From positions 5,516,001-5,580,000 of the forward strand of contig NZ_CP108454.1 in the NCBI RefSeq assembly GCF_036240795.1: a stretch of 64,000 nt of DNA, given 5' to 3'. This document shows, one piece after another, positions 1-7,586 of this stretch. Position numbers and translations under genes: made by a program. The notes beneath the pieces are model-generated. The model ran no database searches. It was given only the letters and a program-made list of their open reading frames with translations, and was not told where the DNA came from. Source of the stretch: Streptomyces sp. NBC_01268. GTDB taxonomy: Bacteria; Actinomycetota; Actinomycetes; Streptomycetales; Streptomycetaceae. Each line of letters opens with the position of its first letter. Within the stretch, counting starts at the first letter, position 1.

Positions 1-2
1 CG

Positions 3-599
3 AAGAGCCCGGAGGGCGCCGCCCGGATGATCAACGCCCGCGCCGAGACCCTGCACGAGAAGCCCTCCTTCAAGAAGGCCTTCGCGGCCCGCCGTTGCAT
101 CCTGCCCGCCGACGGCTATTACGAGTGGGTGACCGGCGCGGGCGAGCGCGACCTGGAGGTGGAGGGGAAGCGGAAGCGGCCCCGCAAGCAGCCGTACTTC
201 GTGACCCCCGCCGACGGCTCCGTCTTCGCGATGGCCGGCATATACGAGTTCTGGCGCGACCGGACCCTCCCCGACGCCCACCCCTCGGCCTGGTGGGTCA
301 CCTGCTCCGTCGTGACCACCGAGGCCGAGACCACGCCGCTGGGCGTCGCCCCCGCCGAGGGGCCCCGCTCGCTCGCCGACATCCACCCCCGGATGCCGCT
401 GATGCTCACGCCCGACCACTGGGACGCCTGGCTGGACCCGCACCCCGCCGGCCCCGACGAGCTGCGCGCGCTGCTCGCCCCGCCGCCCGGGGGCCTGATG
501 CGGGCCTACCCGGTGGCGACGGCGGTCAGCAACGTGCGCAACAACGGCCCCGAGCTGCTCACGGAGCTGGAGGGCCCGGAGGAGGGCACCCTCTTCTGA
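3..599 (+). CDS. SRAP (HMCES/YedK-type) DNA-protein crosslink protein, 5' truncated by window edge
   Basis: The reading frame is already open at base 3 and contains SRAP-family landmarks such as the LHEKPSFKKAF stretch, the ILPADGYYEW block and the DIHPRMPLML block with its conserved histidine. Family members start with Met-Cys, where Cys2 forms a thiazolidine crosslink with abasic sites in single-stranded DNA; that end lies before the window. About 199 codons are present against roughly 230-270 in complete proteins. The likely role is shielding abasic sites at replication forks. The next gene is on the same strand about 125 bases downstream. Identification rests on family motifs. Confidence 0.88.
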   Translation, partial: KSPEGAARMINARAETLHEKPSFKKAFAARRCILPADGYYEWVTGAGERDLEVEGKRKRPRKQPYFVTPADGSVFAMAGIYEFWRDRTLPDAHPSAWWVTCSVVTTEAETTPLGVAPAEGPRSLADIHPRMPLMLTPDHWDAWLDPHPAGPDELRALLAPPPGGLMRAYPVATAVSNVRNNGPELLTELEGPEEGTLF

Positions 600-605
600 G
601 GACCG

Positions 606-690
606 CCGTACGCGGGTCTCCGTACACGGCTCTCTCCACGGGTCTGCACGGCTCTCCGTGCACGGCTCTCCGTGCGCGGGTCCCGCACGC
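606..690. repeat. short tandem/degenerate repeat between SRAP and hydrolase genes
   Basis: The intergenic stretch is built from variants of a GCACGGCTCTCCGT unit. Two perfect 14-base copies abut at 646-673 and degraded copies flank them. It includes the region where the ribosome-binding site of the next gene would be expected to begin. No gene is seen here. The function is unknown and may simply be slippage-generated filler. Confidence 0.6.
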
Positions 691-724
691 CGGTTTTCCG
701 TCCCCCGCGCGGCAGGATGGGCCC

Positions 725-1357
725 GTGACCAAGACCGAGATCGTTGCGACCGACGCCGGGGACGCCCGGATCACCTGGGCCGCCGCCGAGAAGCCCTGGG
801 CCGTGCTCGCCGTCAGCCACGGCGCCGGCGGCGGCATCGAGGCCCGCGACCTGGTGGCCCTGGCCGCCGCGCTGCCCGCGCGGGGCGTGACCGTGGCCCT
901 CGTCGAGCAGCCCTGGCGGGTGGCCGGCAAGAAGGTCGCCCCCGCGCCCAAGACCCTCGACACCGGCTGGCGCGGCCTGTGGCCCGCCCTCGCCGCCCCG
1001 GGCCTGCCGGTGATCGCCGGCGGCCGCAGCGCCGGCGCCCGGGTCGCCTGCCGCACCGCCACCGAGCTGGGCGCCGCCGCGGTGCTCGCGCTCGGCTTCC
1101 CGCTGCACCCGCCGGGCCGGCCGGAGCGCTCCCGGGCCGCCGAGCTCCTCGGCTCCGGCGTCCCCACCCTCGTCGTGCAGGGCGGCAACGACCCCTTCGG
1201 GCGGCCGGCCGAGTTCCCCGACGGCCCCTACACGCTCGCCGAGGTGCCGTACGGCGACCACGGCTTCGCCGTCCCCAAGCGCGCCCCGCTCTCCCAGGAG
1301 GAGGCCGTCGAGGTGATCGTGCGTGAAGTCACCGCGTGGATCACGTCACTTCGGTGA
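725..1357 (+). CDS. alpha/beta hydrolase (KANL3/Tex30-type small hydrolase)
   Basis: This is a 210-residue soluble protein with the alpha/beta-hydrolase catalytic layout. It has an oxyanion-type SHGAGGG segment near residue 30, a nucleophile elbow GRSAGA, an acid residue in GGNDPFG and a C-terminal histidine in YGDHGF. The size and the GRSAGAR elbow match the small hydrolases related to KANL3/Tex30 (dienelactone-hydrolase clan). The substrate is unknown. The GTG start at 725 follows a purine-rich GGCAGGATGGG stretch; upstream in-frame codons run back through the repeat and into the SRAP gene and are not credible. The sigR promoter begins just after its stop. Confidence 0.8.
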   Translation: MTKTEIVATDAGDARITWAAAEKPWAVLAVSHGAGGGIEARDLVALAAALPARGVTVALVEQPWRVAGKKVAPAPKTLDTGWRGLWPALAAPGLPVIAGGRSAGARVACRTATELGAAAVLALGFPLHPPGRPERSRAAELLGSGVPTLVVQGGNDPFGRPAEFPDGPYTLAEVPYGDHGFAVPKRAPLSQEEAVEVIVREVTAWITSLR

Positions 1358-1372
1358 CCGGGCGTCCCCCGC

Positions 1373-1399
1373 GGGAATGCCGGGCCCGGGACCGCTGTT
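1373..1399 (+). promoter_or_regulatory. SigR-dependent promoter of sigR (p2)
   Basis: GGGAAT at 1373-1378 is followed, after exactly 18 bases, by GTT at 1397-1399. This matches the published SigR promoter consensus (GGGAAT-N18-GTT). It lies 47 bases before the upstream sigR start at 1446, so thiol stress would amplify sigR transcription. The motif is seen directly; promoter activity is inferred from the family. Confidence 0.88.
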
Positions 1400-1445
1400 G
1401 TGAGGGACATCGGTGCTCAGAGCAAAGGAAGAGGGAGTCCGTCGC

Positions 1446-1610
1446 ATGGGTTCGACCATATGCCCCGAGCGTGCGCAGGCCGCTGACCTGGACTGGACTG
1501 TCCTGCCCGCGCCGAGGGTCGCCCCTGTTCGGGCGGCGGACGGAGTGGTTCCTCGTCTATCCTCCGAAGCGAGCGGGTCCGCGTTCGGGTTCGCCGCAGC
1601 GCTGGAGGAG
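1446..1610 (+). other. N-terminal extension of the unstable SigR' isoform
   Basis: An in-frame ATG at 1446, preceded by a GAGGGA ribosome-binding sequence, lies exactly 55 codons upstream of the canonical GTG start at 1611. In S. coelicolor the stress-induced p2 transcript yields a SigR' isoform with a 55-residue N-terminal extension that makes it a Clp protease substrate and so closes the response. The same spacing here supports conservation of the two-isoform loop. The extension is low in recognisable domain content. Confidence 0.8.
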
Positions 1611-2264
1611 GTGGGTCCGGTCACTGGGACCGACACAGGGACCGACGACGGCCCCGAGGAGACGACCGAGGAGCGCAACGCGCGCTTCGAGCGGGACGCC
1701 CTCGGCTACCTCGACCAGATGTACTCGGCCGCGCTGCGCATGACGCGCAATCCCGCGGACGCGGAGGACCTGGTGCAGGAGACCTACGCCAAGGCGTACG
1801 GATCCTTCCACCAGTTCCGCGAGGGCACCAACCTCAAGGCGTGGCTGTACCGGATCCTCACGAACACCTTCATCAACTCGTACCGCAAGAAGCAGCGCGA
1901 GCCGCAGCGCTCGGCCGCCGAGGAGATCGAGGACTGGCAGCTCGCCCGCGCCGAGTCGCACATGTCGACCGGTCTGCGTTCGGCCGAGTCGCAGGCCCTC
2001 GACCACCTGCCGGACTCGGACGTGAAGGAAGCGCTGCAGGCGATCCCCGAGGAGTTCCGCATCGCCGTCTATCTGGCCGATGTAGAGGGCTTTGCGTACA
2101 AGGAGATCGCGGACATCATGGGTACACCCATCGGTACGGTGATGTCCCGGCTGCACCGGGGCCGCCGCCAGCTGCGCGGCATGCTCGAGGACTACGCCCG
2201 CGACCGCGGGCTGGTTCCCGCGGGCGCCGGAGAGTCGCACGATCTGAAAGGCTCGGGCTCATGA
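1611..2264 (+). CDS. sigR: ECF RNA polymerase sigma factor SigR (thiol-oxidative stress)
   Basis: This 217-residue group 4 sigma factor has region 2 around the [20 protein letters not shown] segment and a region 4 helix-turn-helix around [20 protein letters not shown]. The sequence is near-identical, as recalled, to Streptomyces SigR. It directs transcription of thioredoxin, mycothiol and protease genes after disulfide stress. The GTG at 1611 is taken as the canonical start and a longer isoform begins at 1446. Its stop overlaps the rsrA ATG (ATGA), so the anti-sigma factor is translationally coupled. A SigR-type promoter precedes it, giving positive autoregulation. Confidence 0.97.
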   Translation: MGPVTGTDTGTDDGPEETTEERNARFERDALGYLDQMYSAALRMTRNPADAEDLVQETYAKAYGSFHQFREGTNLKAWLYRILTNTFINSYRKKQREPQRSAAEEIEDWQLARAESHMSTGLRSAESQALDHLPDSDVKEALQAIPEEFRIAVYLADVEGFAYKEIADIMGTPIGTVMSRLHRGRRQLRGMLEDYARDRGLVPAGAGESHDLKGSGS

Positions 2265-2563
2265 GCTGCGGAGATCCGCACGAGACGGACTGCTCAGAGG
2301 TCCTGGACCATCTCTACGAGTTCCTCGACAGAGAGATGCCCGACACCGACTGCACCAAGTTCGAGGTGCACTTCGAGGAGTGCTCCCCGTGCCTGGAGAA
2401 GTACGGCCTCGAACAGGCGGTGAAGAAGCTGGTCAAGCGCTGCTGCGGCAGCGATGACGTCCCGGTCGACCTGCGCGCCAAGGTGATGGGCCGCATCGAC
2501 CTCATCCGTTCGGGTCACACGGTGCCCGAGCAGGACGTCACGGCCGCGCCCCAGGAGCAGTAG
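2261..2563 (+). CDS. rsrA: zinc-binding anti-sigma factor RsrA
   Basis: This 100-residue ZAS-family protein holds SigR inactive in the reduced state and releases it when oxidised. All the functional positions are visible: C3, C11, H37, C41 and C44 (the HFEECSPC motif), plus the C61-C62 pair. The C11, H37, C41 and C44 set corresponds to the redox-sensitive zinc site. The ATG overlaps the sigR stop by four bases. A strong terminator follows directly, so sigR-rsrA is a closed operon. Confidence 0.97.
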   Translation: MSCGDPHETDCSEVLDHLYEFLDREMPDTDCTKFEVHFEECSPCLEKYGLEQAVKKLVKRCCGSDDVPVDLRAKVMGRIDLIRSGHTVPEQDVTAAPQEQ

Positions 2564-2595
2564 CACCCGGGCGGCGGCACCACAGCACACCAGAA

Positions 2596-2628
2596 CGAAG
2601 GCCGGGCGAACGCGTCGCCCGGCCTTCG
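2596..2628 (+). terminator. rho-independent-type hairpin after rsrA
   Basis: A perfect 14-base inverted repeat (2596-2609 with 2615-2628) encloses a 5-base loop. It sits 32 bases after the rsrA stop. No T-run follows, as is usual for Streptomyces terminators. Confidence 0.8.
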
Positions 2629-2718
2629 GTGTGTCCATCGGTTTGTATCACCCGATGGTGCGAATCGCCCCCGGCGGCCCGACGGCGGCCGCCCAACTCG
2701 CTTAGCGTGACCGGCGTG

Positions 2719-4140
2719 ATGGGCGTCAAGGGCATTCCGCGAACGGCACGCGCGTACATCGGCTGCGCCCTGCTCGCCGCCACCGCGGCCGTCCTGCCCG
2801 CGCTGCGCCCCGACGCCGCCACGCCCTGGCGCGCCGTACTCCTGCTCGCCGCCCTCTACGCGGTCTGCGAACTGCCCGCCCGCTGCTCCCTCGCCGCCCG
2901 GGCCCTCGGACAGGCCCCCGGCGGCGCGGCCCCGCTCACCGCCGGCTCCTTCTTCCCCGTCCTGATCGCCGCCGCGCTGCTCCTGCCGCCCGCCGCCGCC
3001 GCGCTCACCGCGCTGCCCGGCGCCGTCCTCGGCCGCGTGGAACGGCCCCCCGCCGGGGCCCGGCGCGCCTGGCGGGCCGCCCAGCTGGCCCTCGCCGTCT
3101 GGGCCGCGTCGCACGCCGCCCGGCTCTTCCGCTGCCACGCCGCCCTCGGACTCGGGCCCGACACCCCCGACTTCCCGTACGCGCTGCTGCCCGCGGGCGC
3201 CGCCGCGCTCGCCCTCTGCCTCGCCCTCACCGTCCTCGACGGCGGCATCCGCGCCACCGCCGAACAGCTCCCGCCCCGGGCCGCCTGGCGCGGACTGCTC
3301 GGCCGGGCCCTCGCCCCGCACGCCGTGCACGGGCTCGCCGGACTGATGATGGCCGTGCTCTGGCGCAGCCCGTACGGGCCGGTCGCAGCCCTCTTCGTCC
3401 TGCTGCCCATGTACATCTCCTGCTGGGTCTTCGCCCAGTACCACCGTGAGCGGGCCGCCCACCAGGCCACCATCCGGGCCCTCGTCCAGGCCGTCGACAT
3501 CAAGGACCGCTACACCCGCGGCCACAGCGAACGGGTCGGCCACGCCTCCGTCCTGATCGCCCGGGAGCTCGGCATGGCCGAGGAGCGCCTGGAGGTCGTC
3601 CGCTTCGCCGGCATCCTCCACGACGTCGGCAAACTGGGCGTCCCCACCCGGGTGTTGCGCAAGGACGGGCCGCTCACCCCCGAGGAGCGCCGGATCATCG
3701 AGCTCCACCCCGAGTACGGGCACGAGATGGTCCGCGGCATCGGCTTCCTCGGCGAGGCCCGCACCGCGATCCTCCACCACCACGAACGCATGGACGGCAG
3801 CGGCTACCCGTACGGGCTCAAGGGCCGCGAGATCCCCGAGTACGCCCGGGTCGTCGCCGTCGCCGACGCCTTCGACGCCATGACCTCCACCCGCTCCTAC
3901 AGCCGCGCCCGGCCCGTCGGGACCGCCCTGGCCGAGCTGGAGCGCTGCGCCGGCACCCAGTTCGACCCGCGGATGGTCGACGCCCTCGCCCGCGCCCTCG
4001 CCCGGGAGGGCTGGCAGACCGAGGTCACCGCCGACGAGACCACCGCCCCACTGCCCGGAGCCCGCACCCCGCCGCCCGACGGGACCGCCGCGCCGCCCCC
4101 GCCCGCCGTGCGCGCCCGGTCCGCGCAGGAGCACGCGTGA
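2719..4140 (+). CDS. membrane HD-GYP domain protein (putative cyclic-di-nucleotide phosphodiesterase)
   Basis: About 473 residues. The N-terminal half is strongly hydrophobic, with several predicted membrane helices, and the C-terminal half is an HD-GYP domain. It shows H301-D302 in the HDVGK motif, a conserved HHHERMDGSGYP block with G362-Y363-P364, and a following AVADAFDAMTS signature. All hallmark residues are intact, so hydrolysis of c-di-GMP or a related cyclic dinucleotide is plausible. ATG 2719 is chosen because earlier in-frame starts run back to the rsrA terminator; GTG 2716 or 2707 are also possible. Its stop overlaps the start of a second HD protein (GTGA). Confidence 0.85.
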   Translation: MGVKGIPRTARAYIGCALLAATAAVLPALRPDAATPWRAVLLLAALYAVCELPARCSLAARALGQAPGGAAPLTAGSFFPVLIAAALLLPPAAAALTALPGAVLGRVERPPAGARRAWRAAQLALAVWAASHAARLFRCHAALGLGPDTPDFPYALLPAGAAALALCLALTVLDGGIRATAEQLPPRAAWRGLLGRALAPHAVHGLAGLMMAVLWRSPYGPVAALFVLLPMYISCWVFAQYHRERAAHQATIRALVQAVDIKDRYTRGHSERVGHASVLIARELGMAEERLEVVRFAGILHDVGKLGVPTRVLRKDGPLTPEERRIIELHPEYGHEMVRGIGFLGEARTAILHHHERMDGSGYPYGLKGREIPEYARVVAVADAFDAMTSTRSYSRARPVGTALAELERCAGTQFDPRMVDALARALAREGWQTEVTADETTAPLPGARTPPPDGTAAPPPPAVRARSAQEHA

Positions 4141-5396
4141 GCACCGGCCGTGCCACCGTCGGCGCCGTGCGCGCCCTCGCCCTGCTGCTGACCCTCGCCG
4201 GCATCGGCGCCACGCTCTGGCAGGGCGTCGACGACCCCGGCGCCGCCCTCGCCTTCGGCACCCTCATCGCCCTGGGCGAGCTGACCCGCTGGGGCGCCCG
4301 GCCCGGTGAACGGGAACCCGCCCCGCTCGCCGCCGCCGGAGCCCTCGCCTACGCCCTGCTCGGCGAGAACGCCGGCCACAGCACCACCCACGGCGTCCTG
4401 CAGACCGTCGCCGTCACCGTCGCGGGCGGCCTCGCCGGGATCGTCCCGCACGTGGCCCGGGGCCGCGGGCCCGACCCCGACCAGCTGGCCCGCCGCGTCC
4501 TCACCGTCGGCTTCGCCGCCCTCTGCTTCCAGCCGCTCTTCAACACCGGCGCCGTCACCGCCCGCCTCGGCCACGGCCCCTCGTACGCCCTGTTCCTGCT
4601 CCTGCTGCTCCTCCTCACGGCCCTCTGCGACGCCGTCCTCGCCGCCCTGCTGCACCGCGCCCGCACCGGTCACCCCTACGGCCCGCTCCTGCGCGACCGG
4701 CTGCGCGCCCTGCCCGGCATCGGCTCCGCGGTCTGCGCCACCGGCACCGTCATGGCCCTCGGCGTGGCCGTCGCCGGACTGTGGGCGCTGCCCGTCTTCG
4801 CCGTGCCGCTGCTCCTCACCCAGGTCTCCTACCGGCGGTACGCGGCCGTGCGCACCACCGACCGGCAGACCATCGCCTCGCTGGCCCGGGCCACCGAGAT
4901 CGCCGGCTGCACCCCGCAGGGCCACGCCCGCCGGGTCGCCGAGCTGAGCCGGGCCGTCGGCCGCGAGCTGGGCCTCTCCGGCGCCGAGCTGACCGTCCTC
5001 GAATACGCGGCGCTCATGCACGACATCGGACAGCTCTCCCTGGTCGACCCCGTCGAGGGCGGTGCCACCGCCCTGCTGCCCGCCGAGGAACAGCGCAGGA
5101 TCGCCCTGCTCGGCGGGGCCGTGGTCCGGCAGACCGGGGTCGCGACGGCCGTCGCGATCGTCGTGGAACGCCAGGCCGACCCGTACCGGGACCAGCCGCT
5201 GCCCGCCCGGATCGTCCGGGCCGTCAACGCCTACGACGACCTCGCCGCCACCACCGCGGGCGGCGGCCTCGGCGCCCTGGAACGCCTCCGGCTCGGCACC
5301 GCCCGCGACTACCACCCCGATGTCGTCGAATCCCTCGCCAGGGTGCTCGCCCGCGGCGGTGCCCCCAGGGGCATCGCCCCAGTCCCACCGGGGTAA
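4137..5396 (+). CDS. membrane protein with degenerate HD domain
   Basis: This 419-residue protein has the same layout as its upstream neighbour: hydrophobic N-terminal half, C-terminal HD domain. The HD pair survives (H295-D296 in HDIGQ), but the lysine after it is replaced by Gln. The HHHE and GYP signature is lost; the corresponding stretch reads ERQADPYRD. It is therefore probably not a canonical HD-GYP phosphodiesterase and may be a regulatory or heteromeric partner. The GTG start overlaps the previous stop by four bases, indicating translational coupling and duplication followed by divergence. Confidence 0.75.
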   Translation: MSTGRATVGAVRALALLLTLAGIGATLWQGVDDPGAALAFGTLIALGELTRWGARPGEREPAPLAAAGALAYALLGENAGHSTTHGVLQTVAVTVAGGLAGIVPHVARGRGPDPDQLARRVLTVGFAALCFQPLFNTGAVTARLGHGPSYALFLLLLLLLTALCDAVLAALLHRARTGHPYGPLLRDRLRALPGIGSAVCATGTVMALGVAVAGLWALPVFAVPLLLTQVSYRRYAAVRTTDRQTIASLARATEIAGCTPQGHARRVAELSRAVGRELGLSGAELTVLEYAALMHDIGQLSLVDPVEGGATALLPAEEQRRIALLGGAVVRQTGVATAVAIVVERQADPYRDQPLPARIVRAVNAYDDLAATTAGGGLGALERLRLGTARDYHPDVVESLARVLARGGAPRGIAPVPPG

Positions 5397-5475
5397 CCCA
5401 TGGGTAATGAGCGCGCGTCCGACCGGGCATGGTTGGATGCGAACAAGAGGGTGAAGCGACCGGCAGGCGGGAATC

Positions 5476-6456
5476 GTGAGGATCTTCGGGAAGGTACGGC
5501 ATCGGCCCTCCGCCTCGTGGCGGCAGGCCACCGACCGCGCGTTCACGCTGATCGGTGACGGCCGGTACGAGGACGCGGGCGCACTGTTGACGCGTGCGGC
5601 GGACCTGGAGCCCTGGCTCTCGGAGTCCTGGTTCAACCTGGCCCTGCTGCACAAGTTCCGGCACGACTGGGAGCAGGCCCGGGCCGCCGGGCTGCGCGCG
5701 GTCGCCCTGCTCGACAAGGAGACCGGCGCCCCCGACTGGTGGAACGTCGGCATCGCCGCCACCGCGCTCCAGGACTGGCCGCTGGCCCGCCGCGCCTGGC
5801 AGGCCTACGGGCTGAAGGTCCCGGGCGCCGCCGCCGGCACCGGCGAGCCGGCCGGCATGGAGCTCGGCAGCGCGGCCGTGCGGCTCTCCCCGGAGGGCGA
5901 GGCCGAGGTCGTGTGGGGCCGCCGGCTCGACCCGGCCCGGATCGAGGTCCTGTCCATCCCGCTGCCGTCCTCGGGCCGCCGCTGGGGCGAGGTCGTCCTG
6001 CACGACGGCGTGCCGAACGGCGAGCGGACCACCAGCGCGGGCCCCTCGTACCCCGTCTTCGACGAGATCGAGCTGTGGGCGCCGTCGCCGGTCCCGACCT
6101 GGGTGGTCCTCCTGGAGGCCGCCACCGAGGCCGACCGGGACGCCCTGGAGCAGCTCGCCGCCGACGCCGGCTTCGCGGCCGAGGACTGGTCCTCCTCCGT
6201 GCGGCTGCTCTGCCGGGCCTGCTCGGAGTCGACCATGCCCAGCGCCGAGGGCGAGGGCGAGCACCTGGACCCCCACGACCACAGCGAACCGGGCCACCCG
6301 GGCCCGCTCGGCCACCGCTCGCCCGGCGAGCTGTGGGTGCCGGAGCGCGAGTGCGGCATCGCCGCCCCGCCCGGCCTGGTCCGCGGGCTGCTCGACGGCT
6401 GGGTCGCGGACAGCCCGGACAGCCGTGAGTGGCGTGATCTCGAAGAGGTCTGCTGA
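5476..6456 (+). CDS. TPR-containing hypothetical protein
   Basis: This 326-residue protein has an N-terminal TPR-like helical region: residues about 20-50 carry the repeated pattern of the GRYEDAGALLTRA type, then the WFNLALLH and WWNVGIAATALQDWPLARRAW segments. The remainder is a conserved but unassigned domain with a CRACSES cysteine pair and a His/Asp-rich loop (HLDPHDHSEPGH) suggestive of metal binding. The GTG start follows a GGCGGGAA ribosome-binding sequence. It lies between the HD pair and def, a position I recall for this family in other streptomycetes. The function is unknown. Confidence 0.7.
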   Translation: MRIFGKVRHRPSASWRQATDRAFTLIGDGRYEDAGALLTRAADLEPWLSESWFNLALLHKFRHDWEQARAAGLRAVALLDKETGAPDWWNVGIAATALQDWPLARRAWQAYGLKVPGAAAGTGEPAGMELGSAAVRLSPEGEAEVVWGRRLDPARIEVLSIPLPSSGRRWGEVVLHDGVPNGERTTSAGPSYPVFDEIELWAPSPVPTWVVLLEAATEADRDALEQLAADAGFAAEDWSSSVRLLCRACSESTMPSAEGEGEHLDPHDHSEPGHPGPLGHRSPGELWVPERECGIAAPPGLVRGLLDGWVADSPDSREWRDLEEVC

Positions 6457-6523
6457 GGCGACGGCCCAGGGCCCGTAGGCTGTCCTCCGACGGAATCGGG
6501 TTTTCAGAAGGGCGCGGCCGGAC

Positions 6524-7156
6524 ATGGCGCAGCAGGAGACGGACCAGCAGGTCGAGAACGACGGTTTCGTCGTGGACACGGAGGAGTGCGAGGAGCGTGA
6601 GCTCGCGCACCGTGAGCGGGGCACCTCGCGTCCGATCACGGTCTTCGGCAACCCCGTGCTCCACCGGGAGTGCAAGGACGTCACCGAGTTCGGCGACGAG
6701 CTGGCCCAGCTGATCGACGACATGTTCGCCAGCCAGAAGACCGCCGAGGGCGTCGGCCTGGCCGCCAACCAGATCGGCGTGGACCAGAAGGTCTTCGTCT
6801 ACGACTGCATGGACGACGAGGGCGTCCGGCACGTCGGCCACGTGGTCAACCCGGTCCTGCAGGAGCTGCCCGCCGACCGCCGCGTCCTCGACGAGTCCAA
6901 CGAGGGCTGCCTCTCGGTGCCCACCGCGTACGCCGAGCTCGCCCGTCCGGACTACGCCGAGGTCCACGGCCAGGACTCCCAGGGCAACGCGATCAAGGTG
7001 CGCGGCACCGGCTACTTCGCCCGCTGCCTCCAGCACGAGACGGACCACCTGTACGGCTACCTGTACATCGACCGCCTCTCCAAGCGGGACCGCAAGGACG
7101 CCCTGCGCCAGATGGAAGAGGGCACCCCGCGCTACCCGGTCGTCGCGAACGACTGA
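6524..7156 (+). CDS. def: peptide deformylase
   Basis: This 210-residue metalloenzyme removes the N-formyl group from nascent proteins. All three deformylase motifs are present: [16 protein letters not shown] (metal-ligand Cys) and QHETDHLYG with the HExxH metal site near residues 171-175. An acidic N-terminal extension of about 35 residues precedes the catalytic domain. It stands alone here rather than beside fmt. A T-rich terminator follows. Confidence 0.95.
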   Translation: MAQQETDQQVENDGFVVDTEECEERELAHRERGTSRPITVFGNPVLHRECKDVTEFGDELAQLIDDMFASQKTAEGVGLAANQIGVDQKVFVYDCMDDEGVRHVGHVVNPVLQELPADRRVLDESNEGCLSVPTAYAELARPDYAEVHGQDSQGNAIKVRGTGYFARCLQHETDHLYGYLYIDRLSKRDRKDALRQMEEGTPRYPVVAND

Positions 7157-7181
7157 CCCGGGCTTCCCCGGATACGCCGAA

Positions 7182-7224
7182 GGGCCCCGCTCGTTTGACT
7201 ACGAGCTGGGCCCGTTCTGTTTTT
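7182..7224 (+). terminator. terminator after def
   Basis: A hairpin with stem 7182-7194 against 7201-7213 (two 6-base runs separated by one mismatch, 6-base loop) is followed by GTTCTGTTTTTG. The T-rich tail is unusually clear for this genome. It marks the end of the core region before the accessory segment. Confidence 0.8.
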
Positions 7225-7232
7225 GCGAGCTG

Positions 7233-7586
7233 TTAGGTGGCGCGCTTGATCTCGATGGCGAGGGCTCCGAGGGCTTCCTTATCGGGGCCGTAGATCGTGC
7301 GGATGTTGGCGAGTTGCTGGTCGCGGGTGGCGGTCGGGTTGCTGTTGGACGGGCCCTCGCCGTCGAGGAGGGCTTCGAAGTCGGGGTACTCGGTGACCCG
7401 GAGGACCTCGACATCGCAGGTCTCGTCCGTGCCCTTGATGCGGAAGCGGATGGTGTCGCCGGCGGCGAGGTCCGCGAGGTGCGGGTACTTGACCCGCACT
7501 TCGATGGTCTTGGTGCCTGCGGCGACGAGTTCGAAGTACTGGCGGTAGAGGTTGAGCTCGCGGACGCGGGCGGTGCGGTCGGTCAT
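7233..7586 (-). CDS. ASCH-domain protein
   Basis: This 117-residue protein matches the ASCH fold throughout. It has an N-terminal ELNLYRQYFELVAAGTKTIE segment with the conserved Lys/Glu-bearing loop, a GDTIRFRI strand and an IYGPDKEALGALAIEIKR C-terminal strand. ASCH domains are small beta-barrels related to PUA and are linked to RNA binding, RNA cleavage or removal of N4-acetyl groups from cytidine. The ATG at 7586 overlaps the stop of the upstream synthetase-like gene (ATGA), so the two are translationally coupled. A role on tRNA or another RNA is inferred from that partnership. Confidence 0.8.
   Translation of the reverse strand: MTDRTARVRELNLYRQYFELVAAGTKTIEVRVKYPHLADLAAGDTIRFRIKGTDETCDVEVLRVTEYPDFEALLDGEGPSNSNPTATRDQQLANIRTIYGPDKEALGALAIEIKRAT

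Noticed and set aside
5468..5495. A second SigR promoter before the TPR gene (GGGAAT near 5469)
   Set aside because: No GTT at the required spacing, and the motif overlaps the start codon.
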